A stretch of 64,000 nucleotides of DNA from CAVSUR01 sp963846005. GTDB taxonomy: Bacteria; Actinomycetota; Actinomycetes; Streptosporangiales; Streptosporangiaceae. The position numbers and the translations under genes were made by a program. The DNA lies in the NCBI GenBank assembly GCA_963846005.1, contig CAWJUH010000007.1, forward strand, positions 62,001 through 126,000, in the 5' to 3' direction. Below, one piece after another: positions 33,329 to 43,937 of the stretch; position 1 is the stretch's first letter; every line of letters begins with the position of its first letter. Below the pieces are notes generated by a model that made no database searches, had not been told where the DNA came from, and was given only the letters and a program-made list of their open reading frames with translations.

Positions 33329-33610
33329 ATGCACACCCTGCTAGCCCTGCACCTGGTGCACTACGTGGCCGCCGGCAGTAGTGGTAGTACCTCGAAGCTG
33401 CAGATCAACTTCGGTGCCGTCGGCTACGGTCTGGCGGCCATCGGCCCGGGCGTCGGCATCGGCCTGATCTTCGGCCACGGCGTGGAGGCCATGGCCCGCC
33501 AGCCCGAGGCACGCGGCCTGATCCAGTCCAACATGTACATCGGGTTCGCGCTGGCCGAGGCGCTCGCCCTGATCGGCCTGGTCGTGCCGTTCATCTTCGG
33601 CGCGACCTGA
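33329..33610 (+). CDS. atpE: F1Fo ATP synthase subunit c
   Basis: 93 residues from ATG 33329, two helices. The Gly-rich helix 1 is GYGLAAIGPGVGIGLIFGHG. The polar loop contains ARQPEA. The proton-carrying Glu is in YIGFALAEALALIG. The N-terminal 25 residues (Ser/Gly-rich, GSSGSTSK) are longer than usual. Confidence 0.97.
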   Translation: MHTLLALHLVHYVAAGSSGSTSKLQINFGAVGYGLAAIGPGVGIGLIFGHGVEAMARQPEARGLIQSNMYIGFALAEALALIGLVVPFIFGAT

Positions 33611-33660
33611 TCCGGCTGGACTGGCGATATGAGGTTTCCCGTGAGGCAGGAGGACAAGCC

Positions 33661-34215
33661 GTGATCGGACTCGCCGCGGGTGTCGTGCCGAACAAGAACC
33701 CGCTGATCCCGGATCTGCCCGAGCTGATCATCGGCATCCTCGCGTTCCTGATCGTGTTCGCGGTGCTGGGCCGGGTGCTGCTGCCGCGGATCAGCAAGAC
33801 CATGGCCGAGCGCACCGACGCGATCGAGGGCGGGCTGAAGCGGGCCGATGAGGCCCAGGCCGAGGCCCAGCGCACGCTGGACCGCTACCAGGCCCAGCTG
33901 GCCGAGGCCCGGCACGAGGCCGCCCGGATGCGCGAGGCGGCCAAGGAGGAAGCGGCGCAGATCGTCGGCCGGGCCCGTGAGGACGCGCAGGCCGAGGCCG
34001 CACGGGTCAGGGAGTCGGCGCAGGCGCAGATCGCCGCCGAGCGGCAGCAGGCGATGCAGTCGCTGCGCGCCGAGGTCGGCACGCTCTCGGTGCAGCTGGC
34101 CGGCAAGATCGTCGGTGAGTCGCTGGAGGACGAGGCCCGCCAGCGCCGGACCGTCGACCGCTTCCTGGAGGACCTGGAAAGCCGCGACAGCGCCGCCGCC
34201 GGGGCCTCGCGATGA
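33661..34215 (+). CDS. atpF: F1Fo ATP synthase subunit b
   Basis: 184 residues from GTG 33661. One membrane anchor (LIIGILAFLIVFAVLGRVLLP) precedes a long Glu/Ala/Arg coiled coil (ADEAQAEAQRTLDRYQAQLA and on). It forms the peripheral stalk. The stop overlaps atpH by ATGA. Confidence 0.97.
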   Translation: MIGLAAGVVPNKNPLIPDLPELIIGILAFLIVFAVLGRVLLPRISKTMAERTDAIEGGLKRADEAQAEAQRTLDRYQAQLAEARHEAARMREAAKEEAAQIVGRAREDAQAEAARVRESAQAQIAAERQQAMQSLRAEVGTLSVQLAGKIVGESLEDEARQRRTVDRFLEDLESRDSAAAGASR

Positions 34216-35039
34216 GAGGCGCGAGCCGGGTATCGCTGGCGGCCTGCCGGGAGCAGCTGGCCGCCGCGATCGAGGGCAGCGCTGGCCACCCCGGGGCCGA
34301 CGCCGACCAGCTCGGCGACGAGCTGTTCGCGATCACCCGGCTGCTGGACCGCCAGGGCGCGGTGCGGCGGGCGCTGTCCGACCCGTCCCGCCCGGCGGAG
34401 GCCCGGGGCGACCTGGCGCACGCACTGCTGGACGGCAAGGCCAGCCCGGCCGCGGCCGGGCTGGCCGCCGAGGCCGGGCGGCAGCGCTGGTCGGCGCCGG
34501 GTGACCTGCCCGACGCGATCGAGCAGCTCGGCGTGATCGCGCTGGTCACCTCGGCTGAGGCGGCGGGCAAGCTGGACGACCTGGAAGACCAGCTGTTCCG
34601 GTTCGGCCGGATCGTCAGCGCCAACCCCAGCCTGCGGCTGGCGCTGTCCAGCCCGTTCCTCGCCGCCGAGCACAAGCAGGAGCTGCTGGACGCGCTGCTC
34701 AAGCGCAAGACGACCAAGCAGGCGCAGCGGCTGGTGGCCCAGGCGGCGACCGAGCCGCGGGGACGTAGCCTGGATGCAACTCTGGAAGAGTTCGCCCGGC
34801 TGGCCGCGGAGCGGCGCGAGCGCCTCGTCGCCGAGGTGCACGTGTCCGCGCCGCTGACGCCGCGGCAGCGGACCCGGCTGGCGGCGGCCCTGGCCTCGGC
34901 CTACGGCCACGATGTACACCTGAATATCGTGATCGACCCGCAGGTCCTGGGCGGCCTATCCATCCGGGTCGGCGAGGAGCTGATCGACGGCAGCACCGCA
35001 AGCCGGCTGGCCGAGCTGCGGCGCAGGATGGCGGCCTGA
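34212..35039 (+). CDS. atpH: F1Fo ATP synthase subunit delta
   Basis: 275 residues from ATG 34212. The actinobacterial form is longer than the roughly 177-residue E. coli protein. An N-terminal helical domain contains AITRLLDRQGAVRRALSDPS; the C-terminal signature is VHVSAPLTPRQRTRLAAAL and NIVIDPQVLGGLSIRVGEEL. It links the b stalk to the top of F1. Confidence 0.96.
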   Translation: MRGASRVSLAACREQLAAAIEGSAGHPGADADQLGDELFAITRLLDRQGAVRRALSDPSRPAEARGDLAHALLDGKASPAAAGLAAEAGRQRWSAPGDLPDAIEQLGVIALVTSAEAAGKLDDLEDQLFRFGRIVSANPSLRLALSSPFLAAEHKQELLDALLKRKTTKQAQRLVAQAATEPRGRSLDATLEEFARLAAERRERLVAEVHVSAPLTPRQRTRLAAALASAYGHDVHLNIVIDPQVLGGLSIRVGEELIDGSTASRLAELRRRMAA

Positions 35040-35114
35040 CCTGGCCGGCCGGCTGCGCTGCCGCGCTGACGACAACGTCCGACTGATGATCACCACGAGA
35101 AAGACGCGAGAATT

Positions 35115-36941
<1,827 letters not shown>

Positions 36942-36955
36942 GGCGGTCAGGCGGC

Positions 36956-37867
36956 ATGGGAGCACAGCTTCGCGCGGTCCGGCGGCGGATCAGGACGGTC
37001 CAGTCCACCGCCAAGATCACCCGCGCTCAGGAGCTCATCGCCTCGTCCCGGATCATCCGGGCCCAGCAGCGGGTGCGCGCCGCCGCCCCGTACGCCCGCG
37101 AGATCACCCGCGCGGTGTCGGCGGTGGTGAGCCGGTCGGCGCAGATCGACCACCCGCTCACCACCGCGCCGCAGCAGCGGTCCCGGTCCGCGGTCCTGAT
37201 CCTCACCAGCGACCGCGGGTTCTGCGGCGGCTATAACGCCGCGGTGCTGCGCGAGGCGGCCGGCCTGAAGTCCCTGCTGTCCGGCCAGGACGTGGAGGCG
37301 GTGCCGTTCGTCTCCGGCCGCAAGGGCATCACCTGGCATAATTTCCGCGAACTGGACATGGCCGCGCAGTGGCACGGGTTCTCGGAGACCCCGTCGCCCG
37401 CGAACGCGACGGAGATCACCCGCGAGCTGATGGACGCGTTCGAACGGCCGGCCGAAGATGGCGGGGTGGATGAGATCCACGTCGTCTACACCGAGTTCGT
37501 CTCGATGCTGACCCAGGCCCCGGTGGTGCGCAGGCTGCTGCCGCTGGAGGTCGAGGAGACCACCGAGGAGCCGGCCGGCGGCCCGCTGCCGATCTACGAG
37601 TTCGAGCCGTCGGCCGAGGCCGTGCTGGACGCGCTGCTGCCGTGGTACGTGGAGAGCCGGATCTACCACGCGCTGCTTGAGGCGTCCGCGGCGGAGATCG
37701 CCGCCCGCCGCAAGGCCATGAAGTCGGCGACCGACAACGCCAACGACCTGCTCGAATCGCTGACCCGGGACGCCAACAAGGCCCGCCAGGCCGAGATCAC
37801 CCAGGAAATCAGCGAGATCGTCGGCGGTGCGAACGCGCTGGCCGAGACCATCTCAGGGAGTAAGTGA
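36956..37867 (+). CDS. atpG: F1Fo ATP synthase subunit gamma
   Basis: 303 residues from ATG 36956. The N-terminal rotor helix is QLRAVRRRIRTVQSTAKITR. The Rossmann-like middle has LILTSDRGFCGGYNAAVLR. The C-terminal helix is AAEIAARRKAMKSATDNAND. It is the central rotating shaft. Its stop overlaps the GTG of atpD. Confidence 0.97.
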   Translation: MGAQLRAVRRRIRTVQSTAKITRAQELIASSRIIRAQQRVRAAAPYAREITRAVSAVVSRSAQIDHPLTTAPQQRSRSAVLILTSDRGFCGGYNAAVLREAAGLKSLLSGQDVEAVPFVSGRKGITWHNFRELDMAAQWHGFSETPSPANATEITRELMDAFERPAEDGGVDEIHVVYTEFVSMLTQAPVVRRLLPLEVEETTEEPAGGPLPIYEFEPSAEAVLDALLPWYVESRIYHALLEASAAEIAARRKAMKSATDNANDLLESLTRDANKARQAEITQEISEIVGGANALAETISGSK

Positions 37868-39333
37868 GCATCAGCATGACTGCTACCGCCGAGAACGACA
37901 CCGCCCGCGACGAGACCGAGGGCCCCGGCACCGGCCGCGTCGTCCGGGTCATCGGCCCCGTTGTCGACGTCGAGTTCCCCGCCGAGCAGCTGCCCGGCAT
38001 CCACAACGCCCTGGAGGTCGAGGCCACCCTGGGCGGCGAGACCAAGACGCTGACCCTGGAGGTCGCCCAGGACATCGGCGATAACGTGGTGCGCACCATC
38101 TCGATGCAGCAGACCGACGGGCTGATCCGCGGCGCCGAGGTGGCCGACACGGGCACGGCGATCTCGGTGCCGGTCGGGGACGTGACCAAGGGCCACGTGT
38201 TCAACGTGCTGGGCAAGACCCTGGACGTGGACATCGACTCGCTGGAGGTCGAGGAGCGCTGGCCGATCCACCGGAACGCGCCGGACTTCGACCAGCTCGA
38301 GCCCAAGACCGAGATGTTCGTGACCGGCATCAAGGTCATCGACCTGCTCACCCCGTACGTGCGCGGCGGCAAGATCGGCCTGTTCGGCGGCGCGGGCGTG
38401 GGCAAGACCGTGCTGATCCAGGAGATGATCCGCCGGGTCGCGAAGAACTTCGGCGGCGTGTCGGTGTTCGCCGGGGTGGGCGAGCGCACCCGCGAGGGCA
38501 ACGACCTGCTGCTGGAGATGACCGAGTCCGGCGTCATCGCCGACACCGCGCTGGTGTTCGGCCAGATGGACGAGCCGCCGGGCACCCGGCTGCGGGTCGG
38601 CCTGGCCGCGCTGACCATGGCCGAGTACTTCCGAGATGTGCAGGGCCAGGACGTGCTGCTGTTCATCGACAACATCTTCCGGTTCACCCAGGCCGGCTCC
38701 GAGGTGTCCACGCTGCTCGGCCGGATGCCCTCCGCGGTGGGCTACCAGCCGACGCTGGCCGACGAGATGGGCCAGCTGCAGGAGCGGATCACCTCCACCC
38801 GCGGCCACTCGATCACCTCCATGCAGGCGATCTTCGTGCCCGCCGACGACATCACCGACCCGGCGCCGCACACCACGTTCGCCCACCTGGACGCGACCAC
38901 GGTGCTGTCCCGGGCCATCACCGAGAAGGGCATCTACCCGGCGGTGGATCCGCTGGACTCCACCTCCCGGATCCTGGACGCCGCCTACATTGGCCAGGAG
39001 CACTACGACGTGGCCCGCGAGGTGCAGCGGATCCTGCAGCGCTACAAGGAGCTGCAGGACATCATCGCCATCCTCGGCATCGACGAGCTGTCCGAGGAGG
39101 ACAAGGTCACGGTGCAGCGGGCCCGCCGGATCGAGCGGTTCCTGTCGCACCCGATGTACGTGGCCGAGCAGTTCACCGGTCAGGAGGGCAAGTTCGTCGA
39201 GCTGGATGAGACGATCTCCTCGTTCAAGGCGATTGCCGAGGGCAAGTACGACTCGGTGCCCGAGCAGGCGTTCTTCATGTGCGGCGGCATCGAGGACGTC
39301 GAGAAGAAGGCAAAGGAGCTGGAGCGGTCGTGA
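37864..39333 (+). CDS. atpD: F1Fo ATP synthase subunit beta
   Basis: 489 residues from GTG 37864 (GTGA overlap; ATG 37876 is an alternative). P-loop GGAGVGKTVLIQE, catalytic Glu in FAGVGERTREGND, Walker B DVLLFIDNIFRF and LPSAVGYQP-type loop RMPSAVGYQPTLADEMG are present. It is the catalytic subunit for ATP synthesis. Its stop overlaps the first GTG of a 27-bp tandem repeat. Confidence 0.98.
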   Translation: MSISMTATAENDTARDETEGPGTGRVVRVIGPVVDVEFPAEQLPGIHNALEVEATLGGETKTLTLEVAQDIGDNVVRTISMQQTDGLIRGAEVADTGTAISVPVGDVTKGHVFNVLGKTLDVDIDSLEVEERWPIHRNAPDFDQLEPKTEMFVTGIKVIDLLTPYVRGGKIGLFGGAGVGKTVLIQEMIRRVAKNFGGVSVFAGVGERTREGNDLLLEMTESGVIADTALVFGQMDEPPGTRLRVGLAALTMAEYFRDVQGQDVLLFIDNIFRFTQAGSEVSTLLGRMPSAVGYQPTLADEMGQLQERITSTRGHSITSMQAIFVPADDITDPAPHTTFAHLDATTVLSRAITEKGIYPAVDPLDSTSRILDAAYIGQEHYDVAREVQRILQRYKELQDIIAILGIDELSEEDKVTVQRARRIERFLSHPMYVAEQFTGQEGKFVELDETISSFKAIAEGKYDSVPEQAFFMCGGIEDVEKKAKELERS

Positions 39334-39431
39334 CGGAGTCGCGCAAGGCTAGCACCGTGACGGAGTCGCGCAAGGCTAGCACCGTGACGGAGTCGCGCAA
39401 GGCCAGCACCGTGACGGAGTCGCGGAGGTAG
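39330..39431 (+). repeat. 27-bp tandem repeat between atpD and atpC, open as a 33-residue frame
   Basis: Three full copies and one partial copy of a 27-bp unit beginning GTGACGGAGTCGCGC; copies 1 and 2 are identical and copy 3 differs at one base. Starting from the GTG overlapping the atpD stop (GTGA), they encode VTESRKAST three times, then VTESRR and TAG at 39429. The last bases, GGAGG, are the ribosome site for atpC. The repeat may be a translated spacer peptide or simply expansion of the ribosome-loading region. Confidence 0.8.
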
Positions 39432-39435
39432 CACA

Positions 39436-39843
39436 GTGACCTTGCAGGTGGAGCTCGTCGTGCCGGAGGGCGAGCTATGGTCGGGGGCCGCGCAGCGGGT
39501 CATCGCCAAGACCCTGGACGGCGACCTGGGCGTGCTGACCGGGCACACCCCGGTGCTCGGCATCCTGGCCGCCGGCAGCCTGGTGCGGATCTTGCCCGAG
39601 CAGGACGGATCGGCCGGCGAGGAGGTCCAGGCCGCGATCCTCGGCGGCTTCCTGTCGGTGGCCAGCGACCGGGTCTCGATCCTGGCCCGCCAGGCGCAGC
39701 TCGCCACCGACGTGGACCGCTCCGCCGCCCAGACCGCGCTGGACGAGGCCCTGGGATCCGGGCAGGAAGGGCCGGGCGGTGAGGAGGCCGACGAGGTCCG
39801 CTACGCCCGGGCCCTGCTGCGGGCGGCCGGCGACCAGTCCTGA
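39436..39843 (+). CDS. atpC: F1Fo ATP synthase subunit epsilon
   Basis: 135 residues from GTG 39436 behind GGAGG (7-nt spacing). The beta-sandwich domain has LQVELVVPEGELWSGAA and LGVLTGHTPVLGILAAG, then ILGGFLSVASDRVSILA. The C-terminal helical part is short. It couples the rotor to the ring and inhibits hydrolysis. It is the last atp gene. Confidence 0.96.
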   Translation: MTLQVELVVPEGELWSGAAQRVIAKTLDGDLGVLTGHTPVLGILAAGSLVRILPEQDGSAGEEVQAAILGGFLSVASDRVSILARQAQLATDVDRSAAQTALDEALGSGQEGPGGEEADEVRYARALLRAAGDQS

Positions 39844-39867
39844 CCAGGCCGGCCGGGAGCGCAGCAA

Positions 39868-40356
39868 GTGGGCGGGGGGCTGGCGTTCGATGCCGGATGG
39901 GTGCTCATCCTCATCCTGGTCGCGGGCCTGCTGGCGGCGATCGGCATCGCGAGCCGGCGGACCTTGCTGGAGCACGGCGGCGGCTCGGTGGAGTGCGGCC
40001 TGCGCCGCGGCCCGGAGCAGAACTGGCAGCTCGGCCTGGCCGTCTACCAGCCCGATGAGCTGCACTGGTACAGCGCGTTCAGCGCGCGGATGCGACCCGG
40101 CGAGGTATTCGCCCGGCCCGGGCTGAGCATCGTGTCCCGGCGGCCCGCCGGGTCGGCCGAGATGGCCAGGCTCGGCCGGGACGTGGTGGTCATCGAGTGC
40201 AAGGCCAGCGGCCCGCCGGGCGGCGGCGCGCCGGGCAGCAGCCGGGCCGGGCCCGGCAAGCTGCTGGTCGAGCTGGCCATGAGCGAGGCGGCGCTCACCG
40301 GGTTCCTGGCCTGGCTGGAGGCCGCGCCGCCCGGCGATCAGCCGGGCTTCGACTAG
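39868..40356 (+). CDS. DUF2550 membrane protein
   Basis: 162 residues from GTG 39868. One N-terminal membrane helix (VLILILVAGLLAAIGIA) is followed by a soluble domain with VECGLRRGPEQNWQLGLAVYQPDELHWYSAF, the DUF2550 signature. This family follows atpC in most actinobacteria; its function is unknown. The orientation is the same as atpC, with a 24-bp gap. Confidence 0.9.
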   Translation: MGGGLAFDAGWVLILILVAGLLAAIGIASRRTLLEHGGGSVECGLRRGPEQNWQLGLAVYQPDELHWYSAFSARMRPGEVFARPGLSIVSRRPAGSAEMARLGRDVVVIECKASGPPGGGAPGSSRAGPGKLLVELAMSEAALTGFLAWLEAAPPGDQPGFD

Positions 40357-40400
40357 ATCGGCTGAGGGTTTCCCCCCGGGGGCAGCACAGCGCCCGCGGA

Positions 40401-40997
40401 TCAGCGCTCGCCGCCCGGCTTCCACAGCAGCTCGCCGTCCTGGCCCGCGGCCCGCCGGGCCAGGATGAACAGCAGGTCGGACAGCCGGTTGAGGTACTTG
40501 GCGGTCAGCGGGTTCATCGTGTCGCCGTGCTGGGCCAGCGCGGCCCAGGTGGCGCGCTCGGCCCGGCGCACGGCGGTGCGCGCACCGTGCAGCAGCGCGC
40601 AGCCGGCCGTCCCGCCGGGCAGCACGAAGCTGCGCAGCGTGGGCAAGCCGGCATTCCAGGTGTCGCAGTCCGCTTCCAGGGCGTCGATGTAGCCCTGGCC
40701 GATCCGCAGCGGCGGATAGGCCGGGTCAGGCGCGATCGGGTTGCACAGGTCCGCGCCGACATCGAACAGCTCGTTCTGGATCCGGGCCAGCAGCGCGCTG
40801 ATCCCGGCGTCCAGCTGGCCGAGCGTCACCGCCACCCCGATCGCGCAGTTGGCCTCGTCCACGTCGGCGTATGCGGCCAGCCGCACGTCGGTCTTGGCGG
40901 CCCGGCTGCCGTCGCCGAGGGCCGTGGTCCCGTCGTCCCCGACCCTGGTGTAGATGCGGGACAGGACGACCGGGTTCTCGCTGGTGTTTCGCGCCAT
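40401..40997 (-). CDS. PduO-type cob(I)alamin adenosyltransferase
   Basis: 198 residues from ATG 40997. N-terminal motif TRVGDDGTTALGDGSR (ATP-binding loop), then RIQNELFDVGADLCNP, SFVLPGGT, RTAVRRAERATWAAL and YLNRLSDLLFILAR are the PduO-type ATR blocks. It makes adenosylcobalamin from cob(I)alamin and ATP. It converges with the DUF2550 gene. This pairing near atpC is common in actinobacteria. Confidence 0.95.
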   Translation of the reverse strand: MARNTSENPVVLSRIYTRVGDDGTTALGDGSRAAKTDVRLAAYADVDEANCAIGVAVTLGQLDAGISALLARIQNELFDVGADLCNPIAPDPAYPPLRIGQGYIDALEADCDTWNAGLPTLRSFVLPGGTAGCALLHGARTAVRRAERATWAALAQHGDTMNPLTAKYLNRLSDLLFILARRAAGQDGELLWKPGGER

Positions 40998-41355
40998 GGA
41001 CCCACGGTAGCGGGCCGCGGCCGGCGACAGGGATACCCACGATGTCCGGACAGCCGTGTCCGTATTGCGGCTACTGAGGGTTATGACTCTGCTCCAATGT
41101 TAGGCGCCGGCAAACGTCACACAAACCAATCTGACCTGGGGTATTCACAATGTGACCGTCTTGTGGCAGGGTGAGAACCCGGTGGATGATCGCTCTCGGT
41201 GACCACAGACCTGGTTTGGGTCATCAGAGGGAGGCTATCCGGTCCAGGCCGAAACGCCTGGGTTGCGGGCCGAGAGCCAGGCCCGCGTGCCGGCCGGAGG
41301 GTCATCGGCGGATCTCGGGGGCCCGCCGAAACCCGGCCCGGCGCACACTGGGGGA

Positions 41356-41392
41356 GCGCGCTCCCGGCCTCGCCGCGGGGCCGGGAGCGCGC
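41356..41392. terminator. Long GC-rich hairpin
   Basis: Perfect 14-bp stem GCGCGCTCCCGGCC / GGCCGGGAGCGCGC with a 9-nt loop. A likely bidirectional terminator. Confidence 0.6.
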
Positions 41393-41563
41393 CGCTTCCC
41401 GCAAGGGCCCTCCCCGGACCCGCGCCTTCCCCGGACCACGCCTTTCCCGGCCTGCCCGGCCGCTTCCGGCTTGCCCGGCCCGGTCCTCGCTACGATGTCA
41501 GCGCCAGGCGGGACGGCCGCGGGGCAGTCAGCGGCACGGCCGGTGGCAGCCAGCAAGTCGCAA

Positions 41564-41587
41564 GACCGGCATGCGCGCATGCCGGTC
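41564..41587. terminator. 24-bp perfect palindrome
   Basis: GACCGGCATGCG followed directly by its reverse complement, with no loop. It sits 20 bp before a truncated flavoprotein start. It may be an operator, a terminator or a cruciform junction marking a deletion end point. Confidence 0.45.
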
Positions 41588-41606
41588 CTGTCCGTCGGAG
41601 CTGGCC

Positions 41607-41645
41607 GTGTATGACTGCATCATCGTCGGGGCGGGCTGCGCGTGA
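41607..41645 (+). pseudogene. N-terminal remnant of a Rossmann-fold flavoprotein
   Basis: GTG-started VYDCIIVGAGCA then TGA. The start of an FAD-binding oxidoreductase (hhhhGxGxx) is recognisable, but the rest is missing. Foreign sequence follows at once, so this is a truncation product. Confidence 0.45.
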
Positions 41646-41732
41646 CCGCCGCGGGCCGCCCGTCCCGGTGAACGCCGCAACGGGGCGGCCGCGGTACCTG
41701 CCGCGGCCGCCCCGCCGGGGCGCGGTCCCGGC

Positions 41733-42200
41733 CTACCGGCCGGCGGTCAGCACCGGGACCGGCGCGGCGGGCTCGGCCTCGGCCGGGCGGTCCGGGCCGG
41801 CCGGGACCCGCAGCAGCCGGGTCAGCCGGGCGGGCATCCACCAGTTCGCCCGGCCGAACAGCGCCACCATGGCCGGCACCAGCAGGCAGCGGATCACGAC
41901 CGCGTCGACGAGGATGCCCGCGCCGAGGCCGGTGGCGAGGATCTTCAGGTCGGTCATCGGCGCGGTGGACATGGACAGGAAGCTCAGCATCAGGATGGCC
42001 GCAGCGCTGGTGACCAGCCGGCCGGTCCGGCCCAGTCCCTCGGTGACCGCGAAGCGGGCGTCCCCGGTTGCGTCGTAGGCCTCGCGGATGCGGGTCAGGA
42101 TGAACTCCTCGTAGTCCATCGACAGCCCGAACAGGAACGCGAACACCATCAGCGGCACCCACATGGTGATCGCCCCGGTAGCAGGGATGCCCCACACCGG
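41733..42200 (-). pseudogene. C-terminal fragment of an MmpL/RND lipid transporter
   Basis: About 155 residues match the MmpL C-terminal membrane domain: ITMWVPLMVFAFLFGLSMDYE, TEGLGRTGRLVTSAAAILML and ILATGLGAGILVDAVVIRCL. The remaining roughly 550 residues of a normal MMPL protein are absent; sequence upstream of PVWGIP is unrelated. The end near 42200 marks loss of similarity, not a start codon. It is a relic left by a deletion or insertion. Confidence 0.75.
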
Positions 42201-42289
42201 CCTGGTGGTCCCCGGCCAGCTCACCTGACCGCGGTCAGCAACCCGCCGGGCGATCCGGTCAGCGGCCCCTGACCCGCTGACCGGTCCGG

Positions 42290-43937
42290 TCAGCGACCCT
42301 GGGCGGCCCGCGTCCTGGTCCGGGCGGCGCGCTGGCGCCAGCGGGCCGCCCGCTGGTCGGCGCGGATCTGGCGGACCACGTTGCGGCCCGGGATGCCGGT
42401 CACGCCGCCGCCGCCGTGGGTGGCCGAGCCGGCCTGGTACAGCCCGGCGACCGGGGTGCGCAGGTCGGCGTAGCCGGCCGCCGGGCGGGCGTGGAACATC
42501 TGGCCCAGGCTCAGCTCGCCGTGGAAGATGTTGCCGCCGATCAGGCCGTACTCCTGCTGCATCTGCTGCGGCCCGATGACCTGCCGGTGCAGCACCGAGC
42601 TGGTGAACCCGGGCGCCACGGCCTCCATCCGGGCGACCACCCGGTCGGCGTAGCCGGCCAGCCGCTCGGAGTCGGGCTTGTCCGCGTAGCCGTGCGGCAC
42701 CCACTGGGTGAACATCGACATGACGTGCTGCCCCGGCGGAGCCAGCGAGTCGTCGAACACGCTCGGGATGCAGATATCGGCGAACGGCCGGGCCGACGGG
42801 TGGCCGGACACCGCATCCTGGAACGCGGTCTCCACGTCGTCCAGGCTCTCGGCCAGCACGATCGTGCCGCCGTGCACCTGCGGGTCGTAGTCCGGATGGG
42901 AGGCGAAGACCGGCAGCCGGTCCAGCGCCAGGTTGATCTTCACGGTGCCGCTGCGGGTCTGCCAGCCGCGGATGTCGGCCACGAACTCCGGCGGCAGCAC
43001 CGCCTCGTCCAGCAGCCGCAGGAACGAGATCTGCGGGTGCGCAGTGGTGATCACGATGCCTGCGTCGATCTCCTCCCCGCTGGCCAGCGTCACCCCGGTG
43101 ACCCGGCCGTCGCGGGTGCGGATCCGCGCCACCTCGGCACCGGTGCGGATCTGCGCCCCGAACGAGCGTGCCGCGGCCGCGAGCGCGCCGGTGACCCCGC
43201 CCATCCCGCCGCGCGGGAAGCCCCACGCCCCGGCCTGCCCGTCGGTGCCGCCGATGTGGTGGTGCAGCGTCACGTACGCGGTCCCCGCCGACCGCGGGCC
43301 GGCCCAGGTGCCGATCACCCCGGACACCGACAGCAGGCCGCGCAGCGCGTCGGACTCGAAGTAACGCTCGACCAGGTCGGCGATGCTGCCGGTGAGCAGC
43401 CGGGTCACGTCCACCGCCTCGCGCGGTCCGATCCCGCGCAAATATTTCAGCAACAAGCCCTGCCGCACCAGGTCAGCCTGGCCGCCGGGAGCCCAGCCGC
43501 GGCGGTATCTGCTCCAGCAGCGGCCCGAGGATCTTGCCCAGCCCGGCCAGGTAGGCCTCGTAGCCGTCATAGGCGGCCGCGTCGGCGGCGGAGAACTTGC
43601 CGATCTCGGCCCGCCGGGCCGCCGGGCCGGCGGGCAGCCGCAGGTACCGGCCGTCGGCCCGGGGCGCGAAATAGGGCCCCTGCGGGTACACGTGGTAGCC
43701 GTGCCGGGCTAGCTGCAGGTCGGAGACCAGGGCGGGCGGCAGCAGCGACACCACGTACGACAGCGAGGTCACGGTGAAGTCCGGGCCGAACGGGTGCTCG
43801 CTCACCGCGGCCCCGCCGACCACCTCGCGCCGCTCGCAGACCAGCGCGTCCAGCCCGCCGCGGGCCAGGTAGGCCGCGGCGACCAGCCCGTTGTGCCCGC
43901 CGCCGATTACGACGACGTCCCGCCGTGCTGCCATCAC
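42290..43937 (-). pseudogene. CrtI-like NAD(P)/FAD oxidoreductase split by a frameshift
   Basis: ATG 43937 starts RRDVVVIGGGHNGLVAAAYLARGG, the FAD dinucleotide motif of the phytoene-dehydrogenase superfamily. The frame runs to EQIPPR and stops at 43473. The protein continues in another frame as GWAPGGQADLVRQGLLLKYL down to GGGGVTGIPGRNVVRQI and stops at 42290. One extra base near 43490 explains the break; the total would be about 545 residues, the family norm. It is a paralogue of the intact gene at 46487-48187 and overlaps the Rieske gene by 4 bp. Confidence 0.8.

Larger units (their letters stand above)
40998..41606 (+). other. About 600-bp gap with two strong hairpins
   Basis: No gene is supported. 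An 11-codon frame MSGQPCPYCGY (41041 on) has a CxxC but no context. The region holds the hairpins at 41356 and 41564 and leads into gene debris. Confidence 0.4.

Noticed and set aside
41041..41077. MSGQPCPYCGY micro-frame with CxxC
   Set aside because: Eleven residues, no conserved context or convincing ribosome site; chance is enough.
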